38,341 bases of DNA, taken from the NCBI GenBank assembly GCA_030836185.1, contig JAURQH010000048.1, forward strand, positions 108,433-146,773, read 5' to 3'. Shown here one piece after another: positions 8,536 to 15,801 of the stretch. The position numbers and the translations under genes are program-made. Below the pieces are notes generated by a model. It was not told where the DNA came from. It made no database searches and worked only from the letters and a program-made list of their open reading frames with translations. Within the stretch, counting starts at the first letter, position 1, and the number at the start of each line of letters is the position of its first letter. Origin of the DNA: Planctomycetota bacterium (GTDB lineage: Bacteria; Planctomycetota; Planctomycetia; Planctomycetales; Planctomycetaceae).

Positions 8536-9843
8536 ATGAAACAGTCGTTGACCATTTTCACACTTTTCCTGTTTCTCTTGCCCGGCTGCTATCGGGAAGA
8601 GGGCGGAACCTCAACAACATCATCGGGGACCAGCACACCCGCCGAAACAACCGAGACTCCCGCCAAAATAGAAACTTCAAAACAACCTGCCGTCAAACCA
8701 ATTCGTGTTGACGAACCGGAAACCGTCCCCGATCTACTGCCCGCCGAAGAATACACGGCTGGCTGGGTCCGACTGTTCGACGGCTACAGCCTGTTCGGTT
8801 GGGAGCAACAACACGCCGCCAAGTGGAATGTCTCAGCCGATGGCGTGCTGACTTCACCAGAAGACGCTGATCCTTCCATTCTGATGACAACCGTCCCGTG
8901 GACCGATTACGAACTACAATTGGACTACAAATTAGCAGACGGTGGAAACAGTGGCATCTTTCTGCGAACGTCTCCGTCACCCTCCAATCCGGCGGTCGAT
9001 TGCTATGAACTCAACCTGTGTGACACGCACGAAAAATTCAAAACTGGCAGCTTGGTTAGGCGAGCACAACCCATCGCCGAAGTTGCCGGGGACGGCGAAT
9101 GGCACACCTTGCGTGTCATCTGCGACGGCAACTGGATTCAAGCTTGGCTCGATGATGTCCATATGACTGATTTCCATGACGAATCGGAATCGCCTCTGCT
9201 CTCCGGTCGTATCGGACTGCAACAAAATGGCGGCACGGTCGAATTCAAAAACGTCAAACTCAAACCGCTCAGCACAAACGCGTTGTTTGCGGGGGAATCA
9301 CTCGATCAATGGAACGTCGTCCCCGGCTCCAAAAGCACATTCGAGATTGAAGAAGAAACCATCCACGTGGCCGATGGCCCCGGCTTTCTGGAAACCAAAG
9401 AAACCTTTGCCGACTTCGTATTGCAAGCCGACTACAACATCAACGGCGACGGCTTGAATTCGGGGATCTTCTTTCGGGCGGTGAAGGGGACTGAGGACGC
9501 TCCTTCTCACGGCTACGAATGTCAAGTGCATAATGCCTATGACAACGGCGACCCACGTCAACCGACCGACCACGGTTCGGGAGCGATCTTCCGTCGCGTC
9601 AAAGCCCGCCGAGTGGTCAGTCAAGATCGCGAATGGAACACGATCACCTTAAATGCGTCGGGCAACCATTTCGCCACCTGGGTCAACGGCTACCAAACCG
9701 CCGATTGGGTCGATACGCGCGACAATCATGAGAACCCAAGAAAAGGCCGCCGTGACAAAGCGGGACACATCAGTTTGCAAGGCCACGACCCGACGACCGA
9801 TTTGAATTATCGCGAGATCAAAATCGCCCCACATGCGGAGTGA
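8536..9843 (+). CDS. Lipoprotein with two DUF1080 (3-keto-disaccharide hydrolase) domains
   Basis: The 435-residue product starts with a lipoprotein signal peptide ending LLPGC (lipidated Cys18), then a Thr/Ser/Glu-rich linker. Two DUF1080 domains follow, at about residues 75-235 (opening WVRLFDGYSLFGWE, with GGNSGIFLRTS) and 250-432 (opening NALFAGESLDQWNV, with GLNSGIFFRAVKG). This is a LamG-like beta-sandwich fold common in planctomycetes and Bacteroidota; some members hydrolyse 3-keto-glycosides and others bind glycans. The duplication suggests one binding and one catalytic module, but I cannot tell which. The ATG at 8536 follows GAGGATAAACC, a good ribosome-binding site. It probably acts at the cell envelope in glycan use. 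Confidence 0.88.
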   Translation: MKQSLTIFTLFLFLLPGCYREEGGTSTTSSGTSTPAETTETPAKIETSKQPAVKPIRVDEPETVPDLLPAEEYTAGWVRLFDGYSLFGWEQQHAAKWNVSADGVLTSPEDADPSILMTTVPWTDYELQLDYKLADGGNSGIFLRTSPSPSNPAVDCYELNLCDTHEKFKTGSLVRRAQPIAEVAGDGEWHTLRVICDGNWIQAWLDDVHMTDFHDESESPLLSGRIGLQQNGGTVEFKNVKLKPLSTNALFAGESLDQWNVVPGSKSTFEIEEETIHVADGPGFLETKETFADFVLQADYNINGDGLNSGIFFRAVKGTEDAPSHGYECQVHNAYDNGDPRQPTDHGSGAIFRRVKARRVVSQDREWNTITLNASGNHFATWVNGYQTADWVDTRDNHENPRKGRRDKAGHISLQGHDPTTDLNYREIKIAPHAE

Positions 9844-9866
9844 TGAATGTCTAGAATTAAAATGTT

Positions 9867-10160
9867 TTGCAAGAGCAAGAAAAAAGAAAAGTGATTTACA
9901 AAATCACATATCCCAATGGCAAAATCTATATTGGGAAAGATCTGACTGATACTGCTACTTATTTTGGAAGTGTAAATTCAGAACTCATAAGATCAGATTT
10001 TTCTCAAGGTGAATTAGACGATTTCAGCGTTAGGAAGGAAGTGAGCTATTGGTCCCTTGATACAAATGAAATCAATAAGCTTGAATCAGAATTCATATTG
10101 AAGTTCGGTTCAAACAATCCTGAAATAGGCTATTATCGTTGGCCGAAACTGTCTCCATGA
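9867..10160 (+). CDS. GIY-YIG nuclease-like small protein
   Basis: The 97-residue frame begins with a GIY-YIG-like hairpin: KVIYKITYPNGKIYIGKD, followed by YFGS. In the middle a Glu-rich helix (NEINKLESEFILKFG) matches the position of the family's metal-binding glutamate, and a late Asn (NNPEIGYYRWP) is also in keeping. Such short stand-alone domains occur as orphans or as fragments of homing endonucleases. The frame is noticeably more AT-rich than its neighbours, which suggests acquisition. The start is uncertain: stops at 9852 and 9858 leave the TTG at 9867 or the GTG at 9891, and neither has a clear ribosome-binding site. It ends just before a repeat element. Confidence 0.6.
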   Translation: MQEQEKRKVIYKITYPNGKIYIGKDLTDTATYFGSVNSELIRSDFSQGELDDFSVRKEVSYWSLDTNEINKLESEFILKFGSNNPEIGYYRWPKLSP

Positions 10161-10168
10161 ACTGCAAT

Positions 10169-10417
10169 GGGGCGATCTGTAAAGCCGAAGCCCCCCGAAT
10201 ATTCTGGCCTCTTGTGCTAACGCACCCCGTTTGACGAGCTGTCGGTGCTACCCAATGTGTTTTCCTCTGCGTCGCCGCACCGAGCCGCCGAATGGTCCGT
10301 CCTGAAAGGGCGGGTCGCGAGGCGAAAAGATGACTCATCATGCGGTCCCGAACCGCCCCTGCCACAACCCTCATGTCATTCAACCATATGAGGGATCATC
10401 CTGTGACTTCGTCACCC
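10169..10417. repeat. Composite intergenic repeat, copy 1
   Basis: The left part (10169-10280) matches 37482-37620: a GGGGC/GCCCC hairpin (10169-10173 with 10190-10194), then CCCCGAATAT, TTGTGC, CCCGTTT, GAGCT and TTTTCCTCTGCG in the same order. The right part (10295-10417) matches 14808-14932: a CCGTCCT/AGGGCGG hairpin, GGGTCGCGA, CATCATGCGG in near form, and TATGACTTCGTCACCC in near form. So this copy joins two repeat types found separately elsewhere in the window. No gene is evident in 10161-10494. Confidence 0.6.
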
Positions 10418-10494
10418 GGGCTCTTGTGGTCGACTCCCCCCTGCAGAAGACCGAACTATCAGATCGCAAGTTGGTTGGCATTAATTGGTTGACA

Positions 10495-11754
10495 TTAAAT
10501 TGTCAGCAGAGGCAATTGCTGACCACCTCCAGCACGAATCTCCAAGTTAATGAGTTCCAAGAGTAAATTGAATGTCGATTTCGAATCCAGATCACAATCG
10601 AGAATATAAAACCAGTATCCCCGATGTTTGACCGCAATCGCTGCATCTTTTGGCTTGTGCTTGCTGCTCTGCACAACGAACAGACCTTCGGTCATCTGAG
10701 GCCAATGAAAATAGTTCCCTTCGACATCATAAGTGAGACGCACAATTCCGTCTTCAATATCTCTTTCGGGAACGATTACCGAATGAGAAAGATAAAACAT
10801 CATCTCTTTGATAGAACGAGTGCTCAGAAGAATCTCGTCTCTTTGATTCGGTAATCCCGTGCGTCTTTCACTGGGTGAACTGAACTGACCATTATCGATG
10901 TCTGTTTTGAGTTCGTAATAATCTAGCCCAGGCTCTAGCCCAAGAATCCTACAAATTTCAGCAACATCCTCAGAATTCTTTACGTTCTCCGCAAATCTCA
11001 AAACACGAACTTTGGATTCCACTTCATTTTTCCAGAGCGTCGCGGTCTGTGAAGTTTCATCTATGTGAAAACGGTAACCATCATTGGCGGCATTGATAAT
11101 GTCTTCGCCATTCACGCTGCCTAAAGGAACAAGGTCGCTAACCTGAATGGGCTCATGAGACACCTTGTCAACGCGAGTAACATCCAGCGAGTGATCTTGT
11201 AATTGGAGTTGGCGAAGTCGTTGGCAGAGGTATAAAAACTCTTCATAGTCCGGCTTGATTTGAGGGGTGGGCCCACCCGCATTGGTGGCATTATCGATAT
11301 CGTTGATATTTCGCACCGTCAACCGAAGAACACGATCAATTGCCCACCCTTTGGAACCCAATAAATCGAGTGTTTCTTCACTGATCGGAGTCAGCTTCCT
11401 TTGATTAAACTCTTTCCCTTGTTCAGGTCCGAAGACTAGGGTCGGCTTGGATTGCGCGCCAAAACCAAGATTGAGCCCACCTCCCAGTAATGAAGTGTCA
11501 TTCCATGCTCCCGAACCACCAATATTCGTATCGTACGAGAATTGACTCGTGATGCTCGCAACACGAAGAAACTCCTCTGATTCATGGTATTTCATCCGAA
11601 CCAGATTAAGTAAGAGTTCCTCACGCGTGGTTTGTTGCACTGCTCGATTGTAATTCAAACGGCTATTTTTCAGAGAATTCGGCCCAAGAACGCAACCAGC
11701 ATTTATCATCGAGATAAAACAGCAATAGAAAATGATTAACTGACGTAACCACAT
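10495..11754 (-). CDS. Probable lipoprotein, function unknown
   Basis: The 419-residue product begins with a hydrophobic segment ending in Cys21 (SMINAGC). This resembles a lipoprotein signal, although Asn at position -3 is unusual. Just after it comes a conserved-looking block (YNRAVQQTTREELLLNLVRM, then RVASITSQFSYD) that I associate with an uncharacterised lipoprotein family in Gram-negative bacteria. The rest alternates helical and beta-rich segments, with a C-terminal block containing GYWFYILDCDLDSKSTFNLL. I do not recognise a catalytic domain. It is transcribed alone, facing away from the acyltransferase, and is flanked on both sides by repeat-rich non-coding DNA, so it may belong to an accessory insertion. 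The ATG at 11754 is the natural start. Confidence 0.7.
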   Translation of the reverse strand: MWLRQLIIFYCCFISMINAGCVLGPNSLKNSRLNYNRAVQQTTREELLLNLVRMKYHESEEFLRVASITSQFSYDTNIGGSGAWNDTSLLGGGLNLGFGAQSKPTLVFGPEQGKEFNQRKLTPISEETLDLLGSKGWAIDRVLRLTVRNINDIDNATNAGGPTPQIKPDYEEFLYLCQRLRQLQLQDHSLDVTRVDKVSHEPIQVSDLVPLGSVNGEDIINAANDGYRFHIDETSQTATLWKNEVESKVRVLRFAENVKNSEDVAEICRILGLEPGLDYYELKTDIDNGQFSSPSERRTGLPNQRDEILLSTRSIKEMMFYLSHSVIVPERDIEDGIVRLTYDVEGNYFHWPQMTEGLFVVQSSKHKPKDAAIAVKHRGYWFYILDCDLDSKSTFNLLLELINLEIRAGGGQQLPLLTI

Positions 11755-12200
11755 GGCGCAACATCCCTAAGGTGTTCTCACACCCTAGGTATCGTCCATA
11801 CACCTTGCTGAACTTTGACGATTGTAGGGATTATACTGGCTTCTAACTCAAATCGACCTGACTGGGATTGACGTAAAATGTCTTCTGGACATGTCATCCA
11901 TCCTACTCTTGGACATCAGCCGAAAATTGTCAAATTGCGACTGAAGTCGGTTCAAAAAGGGTCAGCTCAATCTTCGACTGGAGCGAGAACCTGTCCTGAA
12001 ACGTCCGACTTAAGTGAACCTATTGGCCTGCTACCTGCATTGATGCCTACACCATCCCGCAACTAGTCAGATCAAGAGCGCGAGCAGAAAAGCTTCGACC
12101 CCATGACACGAGAATATCGGGCGAGTGGGAACAGCTAGTGCTGGCTTCATCGTTGAAATAGTGCTCTTCTGCGTTCTTGCGAACGTGGCTACACCAATTT

Positions 12201-12235
12201 GTTTTCCTCCGCGCCGCCGCGTCTCTGCGTGAGTA
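12201..12235. repeat. GC-rich 'CTCTGCG' intergenic repeat, copy 2
   Basis: GTTTTCCTCCGCGCCGCCGC followed by GTCTCTGCGTGAG. Near-identical sequences occur at about 10259-10280 (partial), 37590-37622 and 38111-38150. All copies are between genes and in the same orientation in this window. Confidence 0.6.
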
Positions 12236-12338
12236 AATTTTCTTCTGACAACAAGCCGCCATTCCTAAAGAACAGTTTTTTATCGCTCATGCCGATATGG
12301 AGTATCCGCCTACGTCAACGCTTTCACTTTCTCTTTTT

Positions 12339-12370
12339 TATCTGTGTCATCCGCGTGATCCGCGGTTCTC
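12339..12370. repeat. 'CATCCGCGTGAT' intergenic repeat
   Basis: TATCTGTGTCATCCGCGTGA followed by TCCGCGGTTC. A near copy, TATCTGCGACATCCGCGTGA then TGCGCGGTTC, lies at 37761-37790, and a weaker one around 37857-37885. It is found near the CTCTGCG-type repeat in both places. Confidence 0.55.
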
Positions 12371-12785
12371 GTTTTGATGGTCACAAGAAACACAAGAAAT
12401 CACAAAGAGCAGTTTCTCGTGCCATCTGAGTTCGTGTGCCATGGTTCGCCTGTTGTCGTGATTTCAAAGACAAGAACACTGATTGACCCTCATCTTCGCT
12501 CATCAGGATCGGCTCAGAGCATTCGTGTTGATGTGTGTTTTCTTTTTTTCACTTATCGGCGTTCAACTTGATTCGCTGCGTCTCCGCCCTTCTGCTCGAG
12601 TCTATGACTGTATCAATTCAAACCAATTGATGAATACTGTGTTCGCACCAGTCCGGTGTTGTAGTGATACGCAAAACTGGACAGAACGCAGATTTCTCTT
12701 GTGCAATATTTTCAAACGTACTATCTATTCCAGACTGAAATTCTGATTCTCCTAGTTTGAAACCTATAAGCTGGAAGTATTGCAG

Positions 12786-14729
12786 ATGAAGGCATGGAAA
12801 CACCGGCCTGAAATTGATGGTTTACGTGCGATCGCGATCTTGCTTGTCCTATTGTTTCATGCCGACTTGGGATTCAAGGGAGGATTTATCGGAGTCGATG
12901 TGTTTTTTGTGATTTCCAGATATCTGATTACTGGAATCATTCTCAACAAACAACGAGCTGGTCAATTTCGGATTAGTGAATTTTGGGAACGGCGTGTCCG
13001 TCGTATTCTCCCCGCATCGATATTCATGGTGACGGCAGTCTTGTGCTATGCCAGTTTCACGTTTATGCCTGATGATTTCTCAAAGCTGAGTGAAACCGCA
13101 CTGTATCATCAATGTTTATTGTCTAACGTCAACCTCTGGTTGACGTCGGGCTATTTTAATAATTTTGCGGAATCAAATCCGCTTTTACATACTTGGTCAC
13201 TAGCTGTCGAAGAACAATTTTATCTTTTTTATCCGTTTCTTTTAATGTGGCTGGGACGTTACCGAGAAACAGTGCGTTTACGTGTACTGACTGGGCTGTT
13301 TTTACTGTCATTGATCGGAAGCGAATATGCCGTTCACACCCAACCAGAAATGTCTTTTTTCCTGCTGCCCACACGCGCCTGGGAAATGTTGTTGGGCGGA
13401 ATTATTTGTTTTCTTCCTGTTTTGAATCGCGATCATTTTCGAGTCCGTGAGGTCGTAAGCACTGCGTCAGTATTAGGACTGATATTTTGCGGCTGGTATT
13501 ATCACGAAGAGCTACCTTTCCCCGGTGTGTCTGCTGCTCTTCCGTGTTTGCTCACAGCGGGATTTATCTGCTCAAACTTAAAAAATCAAACGTCGATTGG
13601 TCGAGTGATGAGCTCTAAACCATTTGTCTTCGTTGGACTGATTTCCTACTCGTTATATCTAGCGCATTGGCCAATTCTTGCATTTCTCAAATAGCAATAT
13701 GGAGATGAATTGCTATTGACGACCAAGCTCGCTGCCATTGTGGCCAGCTTACTATTGGCAATCATTTCCTGGCGTTGGATCGAGCAACCTTTCCGTCGCC
13801 GAGTGATTCTGCCGAAGCCGCGGCATGTCTTGCTGGCAACATTCGTCGCACCTGCGTTGCTGATCTCGATATCCGTTGTCATTAACAAAAATCACGGCTT
13901 TCCGAATCGATTACCAAAGGTGGCTAGAGATTATCTTGCAACCAAGACTTCTCGGACTGAGCGAAATTACATCTCTCGAATCAGTCCGGAGCAAATTCAA
14001 GCTGACGAAGTTCCTATTTGGGGTGATCCTGACGGAGAACACGAAATCATGGTTTGGGGAGACAGTCATGCATTGGCATTGATGCCTAGTTTTGATGCCG
14101 CTTGTCAGAAGCTCAAAATCAAGTGCTACCAAATTACTTATCCCGGAAACACTCCGCTCCTCGATTATGGTGTTGGTATGAAAAGGCATATTATCCATCG
14201 TTCAATTGAGCGCAATCAGGAGGCCTATGAATTTATTGTTCGGAATAAAATTCCTCTGGTGGTCATGGTGGCCTATTGGGGGAAGTCTTATCGAAGTCAT
14301 TCTTCAATTTTTGAGAAATCGGTCCGGGATACCGTTGACCAACTGGAGCAGGCTGGAGTTCAAGTTGTGATTGTCGAAGACAACGCCACTTTCAGATATC
14401 GGGTTCCTCAAAAGCTTGCGCGGCTCGCGTGGCTTGGTCAAGAGACCTCAGGAATCGGGATCTCTCTTGAAGAACATTACGAATACAATCGGGTTCCTCG
14501 AGAAGTCTTTCAATCACTTTCGAATAAAAACGTGCGAGTGTACGATCCGACTTCCTATTTTGCCGGTGATTCAAATCTCTGGTCCGCTGAGATTGACGGC
14601 GTAAGCATGATGCTGGATACGAATCATCTTTCCGAAGCAGGAGCGATGCGTCTCAAGCCTTTAATCGAGAGAGCTGTTTTGGAATCGTTGCCTCAAATCG
14701 CAATTGAGTCTGAGAAACAATTTCATTGA
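12786..14729 (+). pseudogene. Acyltransferase-3/SGNH (OafA-like) gene with in-frame amber codon
   Basis: Read through, this would be a 647-residue membrane O-acyltransferase: an AT3 domain of about ten helices (HRPEIDGLRAIAILLVLLFH; LLHTWSLAVEEQFYLFYPF) and then a periplasmic SGNH domain with GDSH (VWGDSHALAL) and the D-x-x-H pair (DTNHLSEAGA). Such proteins acetylate surface polysaccharides. A TAG at 13692-13694 breaks it between AFLK and QYGDELLL; both sides are in the same frame, so it is a point change, probably from a Tyr codon. A second oddity is FFVISRYLI, where the family has Gly at the Arg (codon 12918). The start is the ATG at 12786 with GGAAG nine bases upstream. It could be a pseudogene, two expressed halves (the second from about 13710) or a readthrough gene. 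It lies in a repeat-rich accessory tract. Confidence 0.8.
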
Positions 14730-14807
14730 TAGATACATCTAAGATTCATTTTACTCTTTAGAGATTCTCTTTTTATTCGCTTTTCGAATCGAGAATGACC
14801 CCCGGGT

Positions 14808-14932
14808 GGCCCGTCCTTGAAGGGCGGGTCGCGAAACGACAAGATGCTGACATCATGCGGGAGGAATCCAATGAGGGCCGTGACTCACCACATTGAACGG
14901 TCATGATGAGTCATCTTATGACTTCGTCACCC
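14808..14932. repeat. Composite intergenic repeat, right-half copy
   Basis: It matches 10295-10417 over its ends. It opens with a strong hairpin, CCCGTCCT (14810-14817) with AGGGCGGG (14821-14828), which allows a stem of eight pairs including one G-T. GGGTCGCGA, CATCATGCGG and TATGACTTCGTCACCC follow. It occupies most of the gap between the broken acyltransferase and the next gene, so it may also serve as a terminator-like structure for both. Confidence 0.6.
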
Positions 14933-14961
14933 ACCACCAACACTCCGATAAGTTCGATTCC

Positions 14962-15747
14962 TCAAATCTTCGCCGTACTCAGCGATTCGAGAATCAATGC
15001 CGAACTCAGATTCTTCGGAAGCAAGACGTCCACGCCGGCGGCTTCCGCGGCGGATTCTGCTAAGTCATGGACGATGTTTCGCAAGCCAATAATGCGGCAT
15101 CTGGTGTCACGCCGACGATAGATTTCCAATTGTCGGATGCGGTCCTTTTGCCAGGGATCACAATCCCAGAGGACGGCTTCTGGTTGTTGTTCGAGAGAAA
15201 CAATTTTCCCGCCGTAAGAAACGACCAATTCGGTCCAGAAGCTTCGCAAATCACGATCGGGACTAAAGAGCCCCACCGTCATTCCGCAGAGATCGTTATC
15301 CTCGGGAAGTTCGGCATCACGTAGAAATGTTTCTTCTAACGACGCGGTCATCGGTAAAGGTTCGCGATTTTCTCGCAAAACATCCAGTTCTTGTCGAAAA
15401 CGGATATCCAATCGTTCGCGGTGAACGCAGCACCCAGGAGGTAACCAGGGCCAATGTCGAATCGCCGAGTCGCTCCAACCATCCTGAATGATAATCCAAC
15501 GAGCCAACGGCAATTCATTCCAGATTTCGGCGAACTCATCCAGCGACCAGGCTTGTGTATAACCGGCGGAGAGTAGAACCAAGCGGGGAGGTTCGTCCAT
15601 GCTCACGCCGTCCCGAATGACTTCGGAGAGATCGGAATACACGACAAGCTCGGCGTTCGGAACATGCGCGAGAATCCAATCCTGTAAATCACGGCGAGCG
15701 TGAATATCGGAAGCCAAGAGCAGGATTTGAAGCGATTCTGTAGGCAT
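14962..15747 (-). CDS. Receiver-like (Rossmann-type) protein, function unknown
   Basis: With the ATG at 15747 the product is 261 residues, opening MPTESLQILLLASDIHARRD, which resembles the first strand and helix of a receiver or flavodoxin-like fold. A second alpha/beta unit follows (CGMTVGLFSPDRDLRSFWTE), so there may be two tandem domains. I see no clear phosphoacceptor Asp pocket, no DNA-binding helix and no membrane segment. The longer frame back to 15975 would overlap the divergent kinase-like gene and its added residues look non-coding, so I rejected it. The head-to-head arrangement with the kinase-like gene, starts only about 54 bases apart, suggests a shared promoter region and perhaps a shared pathway. 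I do not recognise the family. Confidence 0.7.
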   Translation of the reverse strand: MPTESLQILLLASDIHARRDLQDWILAHVPNAELVVYSDLSEVIRDGVSMDEPPRLVLLSAGYTQAWSLDEFAEIWNELPLARWIIIQDGWSDSAIRHWPWLPPGCCVHRERLDIRFRQELDVLRENREPLPMTASLEETFLRDAELPEDNDLCGMTVGLFSPDRDLRSFWTELVVSYGGKIVSLEQQPEAVLWDCDPWQKDRIRQLEIYRRRDTRCRIIGLRNIVHDLAESAAEAAGVDVLLPKNLSSALILESLSTAKI

Positions 15748-15801
15748 TTGTGAATTCCTGAGCAAAGTGGAAGCGTAATCGGAACCAATGACACGGGACA
15801 A

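Larger units (their letters stand above)
11755..12785. other. Gene-poor tract of about 1 kb with degenerate repeats
   Basis: I find no credible gene here. Short open frames such as 11878-12066 and 12199-12429 lack ribosome-binding sites and family similarity; the latter simply translates repeat sequence. The tract contains one copy of the TTTTCCTCcGCGCCGCCGCG-type repeat (12201-12235) and one of the TCATCCGCGTGATCCGCGG-type repeat (about 12339-12370). The upstream end should hold the promoter of the reverse-strand lipoprotein gene. Confidence 0.6.

Noticed and set aside
11878-12066. A 62-codon forward frame
   Set aside because: No ribosome-binding site, no recognisable similarity and odd composition; lies in gene-poor DNA.
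12199-12429. A 76-codon forward frame
   Set aside because: It translates two dispersed repeat units, and a similar peptide appears at 37477-37740.
14949-14961. A tRNA T-loop-like GTTCGATTCC
   Set aside because: No acceptor or anticodon stem can be formed around it, and it abuts the end of a protein gene.
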